Made by a program: the position numbers and the translations under genes
Assembly (NCBI GenBank): GCA_007922305.1
Contig: ML677374.1
Coordinates: 10,543,369-10,607,368, forward strand
Direction: 5' to 3'
From: Dermatemys mawii
Lineage: Eukaryota; Chordata; Testudines; Dermatemydidae
DNA length: 64,000 bases
Shown here: positions 23,366 through 35,743 of the stretch, piece after piece
Layout of the letters: every line of letters begins with the position of its first letter
Position numbering within the stretch: position 1 is the stretch's first letter
The notes under the pieces: generated by a model
Databases searched by the model: none
What the model was told of the DNA's origin: nothing
Seen by the model: only the letters and a program-made list of their open reading frames with translations

Positions 23366-26130
23366 GACAGACCACTGTTGCTCAAGAAAGCAACCTTCAG
23401 GAAGTGACTGAGTTAACCAGGGAAACGGTCACATTTTAAACCACGAGGAATGTGTTCTCCCTCATATTCCCAAATGGATGAGCCATTTCCCCCACCCCTC
23501 CTTCCTCTTTTGTGGCAACCTTCCAAAAGATAAAAACTTGACAGACAGATCTCCAACCTCCCCTTCTACCACGGAGCAACACCGGGATAATTCAGCCTCA
23601 CTGGTAAATGTTTCAGAAACACACAACCATCTCCAAAAAGGAGGTCAGCATGGAAAAAGTTAGACAACCTCAGATGTTGTGGTTTCAGATACTCCCTCAG
23701 CATCACTACAGTTTCCCACCATGCTTTCTATCACCTCTTGGCATAGCTAATCTACACAATGCCCACTTGACTGGCTGCTGCCAATTTACTAGATATGTAA
23801 CAGTTCGGGCCAAATTTTGTCACCAGTTACACTTGTGTATCACCAGGGATCTCAACACCGGTACAGCTCCACTAGAGACCAGTCAAACTCTTAGGAAAGT
23901 CAACAGGGAGTTCTTCCCCTGACTTCAAAATGGTAGTTGGAACAGGCCCGTCGCAAGAGAAATGTGTGGCACCTGGTTAGTACAACACTCACACAGCGGT
24001 AAGTGCTAATGTGCGTACGGAGAAGTTGGCTTAGGAATAGGTGTTTCCTTACTGGTGAAGGCAGAAGTCTCATCAAGAAGGCAATGAAGTTTCTCCAAGC
24101 CAATCCTAAAATTCTCCTGCTTTGGACAAGCAGAAGATAGGTTTGCCTAAGAATCTTTTCTCAGTCTATTTTGTTATCCCTACAGGAATCTCATTGTTCC
24201 CTCAGCAGATCTATTTGGCCTGGGGAGAGGGAGGGAGAGAGAAATGCTGATGCATCAGAAAGTAATTAATTACCAACCAGACCTTTGGAGAGAACTAGTG
24301 CTACTCAAACTGGAAATCACACCCCCGGCTTCAAGTGCACATGTAACTTAAGGGAATTAGGCACCTAAATCCCATTAAACTTCCTTTGAAAAGCCCAGCC
24401 AGAAATCTTACCTGCTTGGGGTAGACACAAATGGTCCCTGCATGACAGTAAGATTTGTCCTAAATCTCCCAATCAACATAATCCACTCCTTCACCCTTGG
24501 TCATGCATGTGCATTTTGGCTGCTGCCCTCCACCCCAGAAGTGGCTGCATTTCAGCGGCGCTGGTTTGTAAAGCCCTTGGGGACCGATTATGTGGGATAT
24601 TATCGATCTGAAGCTGGGGAAATACGCTGTGTTTAACATACATTGCCACTCTGTCACTTCCTGGTTCCAGCCCCACTCAGACTCCCCTGCGCAGACACCA
24701 TCTGGCTGGAGACTTCAAAAGAGCAGCAGCCGCCACTTCCCAACCGAAGAGGTCGAATTCCGAAGGCAATTCCCACAGGCAGGGGCACCCACACGGGGGC
24801 GTTCGCTTGTCAAAACAGCCGGCACCCACCCACACACCAAAGGGAGAGGAAGCCTCAGTCTCGGAAAGGTATTTCCTTTTGAAACAACCCCACAAAAATC
24901 CTCAGAAGGCCAGCCTGCCCCATTCATGTGGAGGAGGTTCCCCGGCCTGCCCCATTCATGTGGAGGAGGTTCTCACATGTCCCTGTAGAGCACATAGTCT
25001 TAAGCCAATGACAACGCTTGAGCCGTGCCCTCGTGAAGAGACACACCAGGCCCGCAGGGAGACGGGAAGATGCGGTCCTGACAGTCTCGCACCCTGCCTG
25101 TTGCTTTTCCCTGTGCGCACAGAAAGGCGGGCAGCTCTCACGTGGCAGAAAGGACACTGCACATGGAAAGTCTCACTTGGGCTGCCCCGATGGGCCAAAC
25201 GCAGCCTACGGAGCTTGGAAGCGTAGCCCGCAGCCCCTCTCCATTTAGCAGCAAGCTGCAACCCATGCAGACTGCAGTTGCTGGCAGGCAGTGACCCACG
25301 ACCAGGATGCAGCAGGGCAGGGTCGCCTCAGTAGCCGATCCCAGGGCACACTGGTTGGGTCAATTTTAGGCAAATTAGCTGCAGGCTTCAGGCATCTGGC
25401 AAACTGCCAGGGGGGAACCCAATGCAGTCAAGCACTTGAGCACTTGCAGTTGCTTGAGGTCTACCTGTTTAAATGCTCTGTTGAATAGGAACGTTTACTG
25501 ATTCAGCCACCACCCCTACTCTGCAAAGCAGTTCAGCCTTTTCATTAACTTTTGTCACACACTTCAATGCCATTGAAGACTACCCAGTGAGACTGATGCA
25601 CATGGTTAAGGGCTGTGTCAAATCGAGGCTGCAAAGAGGAGACGTTTGCAGGCCCAGTCTCTGAAGTTATGCACAGGAGCATCACAAGAGGTGGCGTAAG
25701 CACAGAGCAGATAGCAGAATGTGTGTTGTGTAACAATAGTTTGAACCTAGCTGTTATGTCACTTGCCGCTGTATAATGCAAGTTGCATGACTCATTGTGG
25801 ACTTTCCCTGATTTACTTCTGCTCCTTGTACATCAGTATCCGTGAGTACCTTGCACTGGAACCGCAGTGCACTTAGGGAAGTACATTGTCTTGGAACCAC
25901 TCCTCAATACAGGTGATTGATTTGATACACGTAAATAAAACGTAAAGCACCTCCTACATGACCAGGTTACCTCAACCTACAAGGCTACATTAAGTACACA
26001 GAGTAACCGTAAGGGTTCGAATTGCACATTTACAGTGACTGCTCCCAAAAACTTTTCAGACATACCGCCACCATCTAGTTTGGAATGCTGTGGGAATCTG
26101 TCCAGCAATTGTGTTATTTGCAGCTCATAA
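23366..26130. other. Mostly unique sequence, no gene seen
   Basis: No exon or RNA gene was recognised. A short tandem duplication with a 32-bp period lies at about 24914-24975. Several overlapping frames on both strands at 24460-25261 are in GC-richer sequence and show no domain. Confidence 0.5.
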
Positions 26131-26139
26131 GAACTTGCA

Positions 26140-26350
26140 TTTACATACAGCCATTTTCATCTCCCCCCTCAAAGAACTTTTCAAACAACATAATGAATTA
26201 AGGTTCCTAAAAATTCTGCAAAAGTTATACAAACCGGGGCCAAGTGATGATGAGTGATTCACCCAAGGCCAGAAAGTCAGTCAGTGGCAAAGCTAACACT
26301 AGCGAACTCAGGAGTTCTGGCTCCTATTTCTGTGTTCTAACCACTAGATA
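26140..26350 (-). repeat. MIR-like SINE fragment
   Basis: Antisense, diverged copy: AAGAACTTTTCAAACAACAT, GTGATTCACCCAAGGCCAGA and CAGTGGCAAAGCTAACAC, ending near TTCTAACCACTAGATAC. Confidence 0.55.
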
Positions 26351-26481
26351 CTTCTCCCTCTCTCACACACAAACATCTTTCCAAACCAAAGCGCACATAC
26401 CAGTACCAATGCTGCAAGGAATAAAATACAACCTTTAAGGGTCAGATTGTGTCTTCGTCAGGTCTCCAACAACTGTCACGG

Positions 26482-26869
26482 CATAGGTGCCGACCCCATG
26501 GGTGCTCCGGGGCTGATGCACCCACGGGGAAAAATTGGTGGATGCTCTGCACCCACCAGCATCTCCCTGCCCCCACCCACCTCCACTCTGCCTCCTCCCC
26601 TGAGCACGCCGCCACCTCCTGCTTCTCCCCTCTCCCTCCCAGCGCTTGCGCCACGAAACAGCTGTTTTGCATGGCAAGCCGGGGAGGAGGGGGAATGCGA
26701 CACACTTGGAAAAGGAGGCGGGGCCGAGATGGGGATTTGGGGAGGGGTCCAACAGGGGCAGGGAGGGGCAGAGTTCGGACAAGGTCTTTGGGGCAGGGTG
26801 GAGGCACGTGGTGGTGGGGGGTGGGGGTGAGCGAGCATCCACCAGCGCCAACAAAATTTGGCACCTGTG
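26482..26869. mobile_element. GC-rich hAT-like element (CATAGGTGCCGAC ends)
   Basis: 388-bp unit with ends CATAGGTGCCGAC and TTGGCACCTGTG as degraded inverted repeats. The flanking octamers TGTCACGG and TGTCAAGA match at 6 of 8 positions. It is G/C-skewed with no stop codons over long stretches, which produces five overlapping 80-155-codon frames on both strands; none is a gene. The family is recognised from its CACCCACGGGGAAAAATTGG segment. Confidence 0.65.
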
Positions 26870-27073
26870 TGTCAAGAAAAGAAAAGCATAGCCCAGAATC
26901 CTCTGACAATTGAAAGGTGACTAACCAAATAGTAAACTGCTACTTCAGAACAGCAAAGAGACGATACCTCCCCTTTCTCTTCAAAAGAGTTTCAGAAGCA
27001 ATACTTACCCTCTTAAGGAAGGTGGTCACCGCTACAACATCACAGCACGCTGCTCTCTCATTGTATCTCAAAC

Positions 27074-27984
27074 CAGGTGGATAGAAATCAAGTTTGTTTT
27101 TCTAGGGCGGAGAGGAAATCTGATTTTTTTTTTAGTTTATTTCAATTATAACATTCGTTTAAATTATAAGTTTTTATTTTTAAAAATAAACCTGTTTAAA
27201 ATTAAATCTGACTTTAATACAAAATATATTAAGGCCTAAAAACTTAGCGTAGTCTCTTAAAACATTTACATAAAAAATAAATATGCTGAATCCATATGGC
27301 TCTATCAAAACCTTTGAATTAGAATTAAAGTCTGCTTTTCTATATGAAGAAACAGTCAGGGAAAAACGATCTAACTTTTAAAGTCAAGCTGTATAAATAC
27401 AGCACAATAGATCAGTCTAAATAACTTAGATTGCCTGATTTCCAAAAGACCGGTGCATAGGAACTTACGCTCTAGTCACTTTCGTTTAGGCATATTTGAA
27501 AATTTTCCGAGGCTTACATGAAATAATCAGTTTAATTCCCTGACACAGCTAATTCCTCCATTTAGTTGAAAATGGAGACCATGATTTGATACATTTATGT
27601 ATCAAAACATTTAATGTTTTGCTTAAGGAACATAAGTTTTATATACTTTTTGTTTGTTTAATTAAATTCCAGTTACCATCCTAATGCTGCTTGACACTTC
27701 ATTCACTATTTTCTAACACATTAAAAACAAACATTAATAAGAATCTGAAAATATTAAGCTATATAACTGCTTAAATAAACATGAATAGTTATATAGTGTA
27801 CCCTCTTAGGTAGCAAAAAGATGCACCAAATCTAGAGTAAAGACTCTATTTAGTTGTAAATCATGTTGTAATGCACCTTTCTTTTAAAAGTAACTACAGT
27901 ATGAATGGAAAAGTTGATTAAAATCGATTATTTAAATCACCAGATGGAAAATCTTGATTTAAATCACCTTGATCCATCCTCCTG
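27074..27984. mobile_element. AT-rich DNA-transposon relic (GATTTAAATCA ends)
   Basis: About 0.9 kb of AT-rich sequence between CAGGTGGATAGAAATCAAG and CTTGATTTAAATCACCTTGA followed by TCCATCC. These are degraded inverted ends of a common turtle repeat recognised by runs of GATTTAAATCA. No coding remnant was seen, and the exact ends and duplication are unclear. Confidence 0.5.
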
Positions 27985-29516
27985 GCACGAGGCTATTTCT
28001 CAATATACAGCAATGGTTCGCTGCCTTTAAACTCCTTCACATTCTGCTCCAAACTCTCCTTAATAACCCTCACCAAAATTATTGGATGGCAACCTGAGCT
28101 GAGAGAAAGCACTTGTTGCCTGGATCACACAGATCTGGAATTAATAACAGCCATTTCCCCACATCCCCTATAGTTAATCAAGTTCATTAATTAGAGAGCG
28201 CAACAAAGAATCGCTTTTTAATTTCACTGACCATCCCCTTGCTCTGGTGTTATAGCAATGAGTAAACAAATCCCCAATGTGCCTTTTCTACACCATCCAT
28301 TTATTTGTAATTACACCCCGCCATGCCTCTCCTGTAATTAAAATATGAATAACCAAATTGATACACCAAGGTGTACGTGGCACCCATCAGAATGAATATG
28401 CAGTTAAGTGACTGGCTCCGATCCTGAAGAGTGCTGAGCAGCCCAGAGCGGCACAGAAGGTGCTCAGCTCCCACTGACCCCCTCAGCACTTTGCAGGATC
28501 CAGCCCTATAAACATCCATATCAAATCCCCTCCTAAGAGGACGGCGGGTGGCGTCTGACACAGGTCCTCGGGTCTGTTCACACAACAGCACAGATTGTGA
28601 TGGAAACATGTCATCGTGTTACTGCCCCCTGTGCGCCTCCTCATGGCTGGGCAGAGTGCTGCAGCTGATCTGCCTCAGTTTCCCTGGAAGGGTTTCCAGC
28701 CCACTCTGAGGCTTATGGCTCAGCGCTCTGGCCAGGTTACTAGAATGCACCCTCCTCGCCCTACTTCCAAAGTCACGGTTCCAAAAACAACCCCAAAATA
28801 AAGAGAGTTAGTCTCCCTGGCGGGCTAAAGTCTCAGCTCTTTCGAGGTTATTCGTCCATCCTCAGGACTCAGCTCTGAGACCCCTGCCTGCCGTGACCTG
28901 CTTTTACTGCCACTGGCAGGTCCCTGAGAAACCCAAATAGCCCCGTCAGGCCTGTCTTCCTGCAGGGAAGCTCTGACGGGCCATGGCCATGGTCCTGCTT
29001 GGCTCCTGGCTCCAGCCAGGTTTCTCTGCCCAAGCTAGAGCAGCTGGTCTGCTCTACTTCCTGGCCCGCTGCACCTGAGTGAACTCCCCTCTTTCTAGCC
29101 CCTTCCCACAGGCCTGACACCCGCTACAGGGTAGTGCTGGGCGCTGGCTCTTTCCATCCCAGGGCTGGGCAGGACACGGCCCTGAGCATCAGGGATGGGG
29201 AGACAAAAACGGACACAATAAACAGACGATTGCGCATGGAACCTTCCCGTCCCCTCTGCCAGCACCTCCCGCTAGAGAAGGGCCGCACTGTAAAACAAAG
29301 CCCCCGAGCCGGAGGAAGTTCTGGTCCCGATCCAGGTTTCATGGCTGGACACTGCTCTTCACACCAGCGCGGGCCAAACCCCGGCACTTACACCCTGCGG
29401 AAGCCAGGGAATCATCAGAGGCTGAGGTGGAGACTCATCTCTAGCACAAACCCAAAGGCAATGAGCAGGGAGATGTTAGGGGAAATTCCATGCCGCAGGC
29501 CTTCCACAGCTAGGCC
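27985..29516. other. Unique sequence, no gene seen
   Basis: The second half (28.6-29.5 kb) is GC-richer. No exon with family similarity was recognised. The frames at 28869-29387 (minus) and from 29134 (plus) lack domain features. Confidence 0.5.
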
Positions 29517-29867
29517 CTGGACGCCTATACCATGCCAGGCCAATACAGCCACCACCCTCCCACACCCTACACCGTGCAAGACCCCTACAGNNNNNNNNNN
29601 TACAGCCACCACCCTCCCACACCCTACACCGTGCAAGACCCCTACAGCCACCACCCTCCCACACCCTACACCGTGCAAGGCCCCTACAGCCACCACCCTC
29701 CCACACCCTACACCGTGCCAGGCCCCTACAGCCACCACCCTCCCACACCCTACACTGTGCAAGGCCCCTACAGACACCTTCCACGCCCTACACCGTGCAA
29801 GGCCCCTACAGACACCTTCCACGCCCTATACCATGCAAGGCCCCTATAGCCACCACCTGTCCTAGCT
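29517..29867. repeat. 42-bp minisatellite interrupted by a 10-N gap
   Basis: Tandem units of 42 bp, recognised by TACAGCCACCACCCTCCCAC then ACCCTACACCGTGCAAGACC, repeat about six times from 29547. They degrade at the right into shorter units containing CAGACACCTTCCACGCCCTA. Ten N bases at 29591-29600 mark an assembly gap inside the array. Because 42 is a multiple of 3, all frames stay open and yield repetitive frames on both strands; these are not treated as genes. Confidence 0.9.
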
Positions 29868-29953
29868 CTGGCATGGGAGGAACACACCCCTGAGGAAGCA
29901 CCAGGGGGACCTTGTGCACAAACTGTTTTCTCCCAGGGAAGTCGAATGAGCAG

Positions 29954-30211
29954 CAGGGCCGGCTCTAACTTTTTTGCCACCCCAAGCGAAAAAAAAAAAA
30001 GGGCAGCAGGGGGGAAGGGAGGAGCAAGGGGGGAAGGGTGGCGCGGCCAGAGGAGTGAGGGGGGGTGCAGCCATGGTGCAGCTGGAGGAGCTAAGAGGGG
30101 CCGAGCACGGCCAGAGGAGCGAAGCAGGGGTGGCGCGGTCAGAATGCCGCCCCCTTTCAGAGTGCCGTCCCAGGCACGTGCTTGCTATGCTGGTGCCTGG
30201 AGCCGGCCATG
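29954..30211. mobile_element. Short hAT-type element (CAGGGCCGGCTCTA family)
   Basis: 258-bp unit with ends CAGGGCCGGCTCTA and TGGAGCCGGCCATG. Flanking octamers ATGAGCAG (29946-29953) and ATGAACAG (30212-30219) differ at one base. GC-rich interior. Same family as 11770-11952 and 46056-46246. Confidence 0.8.
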
Positions 30212-30219
30212 ATGAACAG

Positions 30220-31534
30220 AACAGGGGAAACACGACAAAACTTCCATTGGAGCAGCACTAACAGCCCAGTGGAAATTCCACAGGCAGCCATAACTAACGG
30301 TGAATTCTTCGAGAGTAATGTAATGTGCTGTGAAAGGCCTCATCGGTGCCCCGGGGAAATGATACGTTTGGTACAGAAGGGGAGGAAAAGAGGTTTCATT
30401 TTGCAAATACTCTCAGAGTCAAATAATCGGACAGGGAAGTTCGGTTGTTTTAATCAATTAGCCCCCGTTTAAAAAACAAAACAAGCCTCCAAAAACCAGC
30501 GCGAGCCAGTCTCCCATCTGGATGTAAGGCCTGGTCCGGCAATCGGAGGAACATGGGCACATCTACCAACCTACCGGGAGCTTCACTGGTTTGAACCAGG
30601 CTGTGTGTGTCTGCAGCAACCCACCCACACACTGCTGACTGCCGGAGTCGGGCCCAAGAGTCTGGGAGCCAATCCCGTGAGGTCATGGGGAATGGAGGGA
30701 TGGGGCCACAGACCCTTCGGGGCACTGAGCACCCCACCTCCTATTGAATTCAGAGCTCAGTTTCCCTGAGAATAAAGCCCTAGAGCAGCTCCTTATGGCA
30801 AAGCCTCAGGGAAACACAGCCGGATGCCTTCAGAAGTTACTTCAGAAAAGGAAACTGGAGTCAAAAAATCATTGAATCTATGGATACAGGGAATTATTTC
30901 CATAAAAGGAAATATCCCAGCATCATTGGGAAAGCCTAGGATGCCCATAGCATGCAGCTGACTATCATAAATACTATTACCAGGGTTCTTCGGATTATAG
31001 ACAAGCATTACAGCTATTTCTGTACATTTCCGTTCAGCCTCAATTTGTTGGTCTCACTATCAAAAACCAAAAGATGCGCCCATGCCAGATGCACAGAGGA
31101 GATGCTGATTTGCCACGAAGTGCACACTCCAAAGAAGAGAGCACAGTGCTTCTTTTGAGGATGATCGCTTTACAAGCGATGCTTCAGGCACGCTCTCAGA
31201 CTCCAGGCAGTCAATGCTACTAACAGAGCAGAAAGAAAGAGCGGAAGAGGTTAGCACCCCACCTTAAAGAGTCCAGGTGCAAACAGCCAATGCATGGTCT
31301 TTAAAGACCACTGGGGGATTCAGAATACAGGGGTAATGCCACGTTGATTTTGAAAAAGAGAGGCAGCATGTAGAACTGCCTCAGTGCTGGGGACCACGTA
31401 CTGCATTTCCCCTCGGGAGCAGCCTTGTAACAAGACACTTTAAGTGGACTCATTTGGTGTTGATTTTTCCTCCCATCTTGTTTGTAAAGCTTGCTTCGCT
31501 TCATAACACTTAGCACTTGCAGAGTTCTTTACAC
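30220..31534. other. Unique sequence, no gene seen
   Basis: No exon, RNA gene or clear repeat was recognised. Confidence 0.5.
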
Positions 31535-31700
31535 AGCCAAGGTTCTCGCAGACACCGACTGACTAAATCTCGCAGCAATCTATAATCGAGGTAAGCATCA
31601 CTCCCACTGGAAAACTGGCACAGGCAGATTGTGTGATTTGCCCAAGGCACACAGCAAATCTGTGGCAGAGATGGGTACAAAATGCACACATTCTGATGCT
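31535..31700 (-). repeat. MIR-like SINE fragment
   Basis: Antisense and diverged: TGTGATTTGCCCAAGGCACA and AAATCTGTGGCAGAGATGGG are the recognisable core. Confidence 0.6.
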
Positions 31701-33470
31701 CAGTTTAGTAGGCCATCCTGCCAGCCAGCTGGTGTTTGTTTTCCTGCTGCTGTCTATAATACAGAACTTTTCTATGGATGCTGGCAACTGGGGGAAGAAC
31801 CCAATCCAAGATTTGGGGCTATGTCCAGGAAAAATACACTGCCTATAAGCAGGCATACAAATAGGGCCTGATCCACAGCCATTGGGTGTCCCTCCCTTTG
31901 ACTTCTGTAGGCTTTAGATCAGATATCCATAGGAAGCACACACAGGAATCCTACAGATCAATTCAGCCAGCACACGAGCCTCATACAGAAAGGAATGGAG
32001 AACTGCAGCTACTAGCTTTGTCTTCTCCTTACCATGCTGGGCCTGATCCAAAGCCCACGAGAAACAATGGAGAAATCTACCAGTGATCTCAATGGAGGTC
32101 TCTCACTGGGATTTTCAGAGGAGCCCAAGGGAGTTAAGCACCCAGATCCCACTGAAATTCATTGGAATTTGGGCATTAACTCCCTTAGTCTTCTCTAAAA
32201 ATCTCAAATGCTGTGTTATCATCAATTATTTATATATTACTGTAGCATCTGGATGCCCCAACCAAGATCAAGACCCCTTTATGTTTTTTACAATGCACAG
32301 TGACGAGACGGTCTCTGCCCCAAGGAGTTTGCAATCTAACATGCCATCAAACTCAGCTCTCTCAGCCAAAGGAATCCCACCCCCATGTTCCCTCTTCCAG
32401 ACTAAGGGATCGTTGGAATTCAGCTCCCAGAGAAGCTTGCTATCGTTTAGCTGCAATTCCGATCTTAAAGGTTAACCATGTTCTTTCTCTGCCAAGTACC
32501 GCTGGGAGAGAGCTCACGCTGACACCAAACTGCTAAGACCCCTGAAAATTATACTCTCAACGCCACAGAAAATCAGGAGTTTGGTCAATGGGGCTCTTAA
32601 GTTCTTAATTAGGTGGCTGGGAATAATGCTTGTGAATGGCAGGGAATAATCAAGTCTATTATATTAGCAAAGACAAAGTATTCCCTATTATGACATATCA
32701 AGGTATATTGTATTTGAGCTCTTCTACAGAAACCCTCCTTTATAAAGACTCATCAGACTGTAACAGGTTCCGCGCTTCCTCCAGCATTTTGAAAGGAATT
32801 TCTGGCTCCAGTGGATATGCAGTTTCCTCCCATTGGTGGTGACAGGACACCCTGGCAGCAAGATTCATCATAAGGGCAATCACTGTTAAATGTCACATTT
32901 CAGTCAGATTCTCCACCTCACTGATCCAGACCAGGGAAAGGGGATCTCCCGCCCAAGCTAGGAGAACAGCTTCAGATCAGAGCTGCGAGGCAAGCCAGAC
33001 TCAAGCGCTTTGGGCACTGGAAGCCAGAGAATGTGGGAACAGCGCTCCGTGATACTGCACAGACAACAAGCCTTCTTAGGAGGCTAATTATTGCTTCCAC
33101 CATTACTTATTTTGGGCCTGACCAATGTCCCCTGAAGTCAACAGGTGTCTTCCCATTGACTTCAAAGGGCATTAGATCAAGCTCTTTACTGCAAAGCTTT
33201 GACATGGCCTAGCTGGTGTTTTGGGGCAGCAATTTAGAACTTGAATCATTACCGCTTTCAAGCCACAGTCCTCCCCCAAAACCCTCACTGACATTTACTG
33301 GGAGACCTGTGCAGACGCCCAAAGGAGAATATGCATGGTCTTTAATATTAGTGTTATTATATCACCTGTAGGAATGGGCACTATGGTCTAGGGAAGAAAA
33401 CTTTATCTAGAGGTGAAAACAGATAACAAGGGAGCATGGTAGGGAAATGAAAAAAACTTTCTTCTTACAG
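31701..33470. other. Mostly unique sequence, no gene seen
   Basis: Holds an old retroposon fragment at about 32240-32345 (CAAGATCAAGACCCC and GTCTCTGCCCCAAGGAGTTT). No exon or RNA gene was recognised. Confidence 0.5.
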
Positions 33471-33613
33471 GTTTCAGTGTGGTAGCCATGTTAGTCTGTA
33501 TCCACAAAAAGAACGAGGAGTCCTTGTGGCACCTTAAGGCTTGGAGACTAACAAATAAGCCCAAATAAACTTGTTAGTCTCTAAGGTGCCATAAGAACTC
33601 CTTGTTCTTTTTC
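33471..33613. mobile_element. Penelope-like terminal fragment, inverted pair
   Basis: Left arm starts GTTTCAGTGTGGTAGCCATG and runs through GGCACCTTA and GAGACTAACAAA. The right arm is the reverse complement (TTGTTAGTCTCTAAGGTGCC, then CTCCTTGTTCTTTTT) and stops earlier in the family sequence. A 10-bp direct repeat CTTCTTACAG flanks the pair at 33461-33470 and 33614-33623, so it inserted as a unit. Confidence 0.7.
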
Positions 33614-34372
33614 CTTCTTACAGCATCTCCTCCATAGCTCTCAATGAAACTACTCCTAAGACAGCTGCTACAAGTTACACAACGTGACTTCTTGCTTCAG
33701 TGGGAAATGTGTCTCTGGCAGATGCCAGTTAAATAAAAGGGAAATAACAGGACAACGAAAAGAAAGGCAGAAAACAACACAGAAGAAGGGTGCATTTTTA
33801 CACAGAAGAACTTAAACACACAACAATTCTAGGGAATAAGAGGAAGCTACTGCCGTACAGAGAAAACTGGGCTACTTTCCCTTGGGTGGCACTGATCAGT
33901 CCCATTGTAAGTACATCTTGTCTATGGGCATAGCCATGCCCAGGCACACCCTAATGTCTCAAAAAAAAAGTGACTTTCAATGCAGTGTGGCACCTTTAAA
34001 ATAAATAACTAAATAAAATTCCATGGGTGCACACTCTAATGAAATGTGCTGCGAACGCCTATGTCTATGGGTCTTGCAGACCTCAAGAAACAAAGACCTT
34101 AGAAACAAATGTAGTTTGGTGTGGATAGGTCCATTTTCACTTGCACCTTGAAAACTGATTAGCACATCACTTCCAAAACACAAAAAGCCTCAAAAGTTCC
34201 CATAGCTGCACTTTGATCTTTTATTGCCACTTGATACCTCAGGAAATTGTGAATCATAGTTTACAGAGCAATTTATTTCCCTTTAAGAATTCCCCAAAAC
34301 AGGGTCAGCCCCTCTATGGCCTCTTACTTCTGAAGCCACTCTTCTTTTTGCTTTTCTTTCAGTGCCCTAGAA

Positions 34373-34760
34373 CAATGCTTCTCAACCAGAGATACATGTA
34401 CCCCTTTCACAGAGGTCTTCCAGGGGATACATCAGCTCATCTAGATAGTTGCCTAATTTTACAAAAGGCTGCATAAAAAGCACTAGCAAAGTCAATACAA
34501 ACTAAAATTTCATATGACTTGTTTATACTGCTCTATAAACCATACACTGAAATGTAAGTACAATGTTTATATTTCAACTGATGTATTTTATAATTCGATG
34601 GTCAAAATGAGAAAGTCAGCAACTGTTCAGTAAAAGGGTGCTGTGCTACTTTTGTATTTTTATGTCTGATTTTGTAAGCAAGTAGTTTTGAAGTGAGATG
34701 ACATTTGGGGGTACCCAAGGCAAATCAGACTCCTGAAAGGGGTACAGTCGTCTGAAAAGA
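34373..34760. mobile_element. Non-autonomous hAT-like element
   Basis: Left end CAATGCTTCTCAACCAGAG and right part GGGGTACCC, then GAAAGGGGTACAGTCGTCTG, resemble a turtle element whose ends are CAGTGGTTCTCAACC-like. The right terminus is degraded and no duplication was found. Confidence 0.5.
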
Positions 34761-35127
34761 CAGAGCCACTGAGGACAGAGAACATTGCTCTCTTCTTGTC
34801 TTTTTACTTGCTCAAACCAACCTTTGACAGTGTTGTCTCTCAGTTAACACCTGACTGGAACAGACTTCCAGTTGTGGGGCATTGGTTAAGATAGTATATT
34901 AATACAGCACCTTCCATCCTTAAAGATCCCAACTTCTACAAGCCTTAATCAAACAGGAACTAAATTCCATCTACTGCTATGTGGCAAAAGAGTAAGATAT
35001 ATACGAAGCTCCCAAAAGTTCATATTCTTTTTAATTGTAAAGAAAGAACTAAGAATCATTGAGACAAAAGGCTGATAGGTCAAATTACCTAAAAACTTTT
35101 GGGTGCTTTAAAGAGCTGTTTACACTT

Positions 35128-35253
35128 TAGGTGACCAGACATCTTGATTTTATAGGGACAGTCCCAATTTTGGGGTCTTTTTCTTATATAGGTTCCTATT
35201 AGCCCCCCCATTCCCTGTCCAGATTTTTCACACTTGCTGTCTGGTCACCCTAG
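35128..35253. mobile_element. Short hAT element (AGGGTGACCAGA family)
   Basis: 126-bp unit with ends TAGGTGACCAGA and CTGGTCACCCTA and a perfect 8-bp duplication TTACACTT at 35120-35127 and 35254-35261. It shares TTATAGGGACAGTCCCAATT with the copy at 44866-44988. Confidence 0.85.
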
Positions 35254-35743
35254 TTACACTTGAACTTTTTGAAAGTGAAAGGGGAATGTCTTACTCTAGC
35301 CATTCTTACTTTGGACTCCAAAGCTATCCCTGGAAGCAATAAAAGAGAGAAAGATGCTTTCTGAAGGCTTCTTACATTGCACCCAGTTTTACTTGCAAAT
35401 GAAACAACTGGGTGAAGTCCCAACACTTAATATGTTTCTGGATATAATGACCACCCAACAGTTACAGAGATTTTGGAGCCCTTTCCCATAAAGTCCTGCG
35501 GTAGAAGCTAGACCTGGAGAAGCTGTGTTATAGATTACCCAGTCCATGCCACTTACCAAGGAGAGATTGCCTCCCATTTATTAGCACTTAACCCTGCCTG
35601 GTTTTAAATGGTTTTCAAATATCTCATTTGCCAAGAACTTGCTAGGATGATCTCTCCTATTTACACCCTCCCCACAAGACCCTACGCTGGACCCTAACCT
35701 GGTTTCCATCCTATGCTCCAACCTCCGGAGCCGCCTCACTCAC

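Larger units (their letters stand above)
1..35743 (-). other. LRRC75A: Presumed LRRC75A intron 1 (partial)
   Basis: This is the stretch downstream of the LRRC75A exon 1 donor, read on the minus strand. I looked for the next coding exon (family motif like YRYASFRN followed by DPITHDL) and recognised none, so the intron probably runs past base 1. From memory the human gene also spans tens of kilobases. The region consists of unique sequence and transposon relics, listed separately. A short exon 2 could have been missed by eye, so the intron assignment is an inference. Confidence 0.6.

Noticed and set aside
26435..26913. Five overlapping 80-155-codon frames on both strands
   Set aside because: They lie across one GC-skewed non-coding hAT-like element, and simultaneous open frames on both strands reflect composition.
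29134..29865. 243-codon frame with threonine/proline-rich 14-residue repeats
   Set aside because: It is created by the 42-bp minisatellite (period a multiple of 3), is open on both strands and contains the N gap.
33600..33623. Pyrimidine tract followed by CAG, resembling a plus-strand splice acceptor
   Set aside because: The tract is the end of the Penelope fragment plus its target duplication, with no coding sequence after it.
1..35743. LRRC75A exons 2 and later inside the window
   Set aside because: Searched by eye on the minus strand for the YRYASFRN and DPITHDL region and for the LRR-encoding exon; nothing was found. A translated search with the full protein would be decisive.
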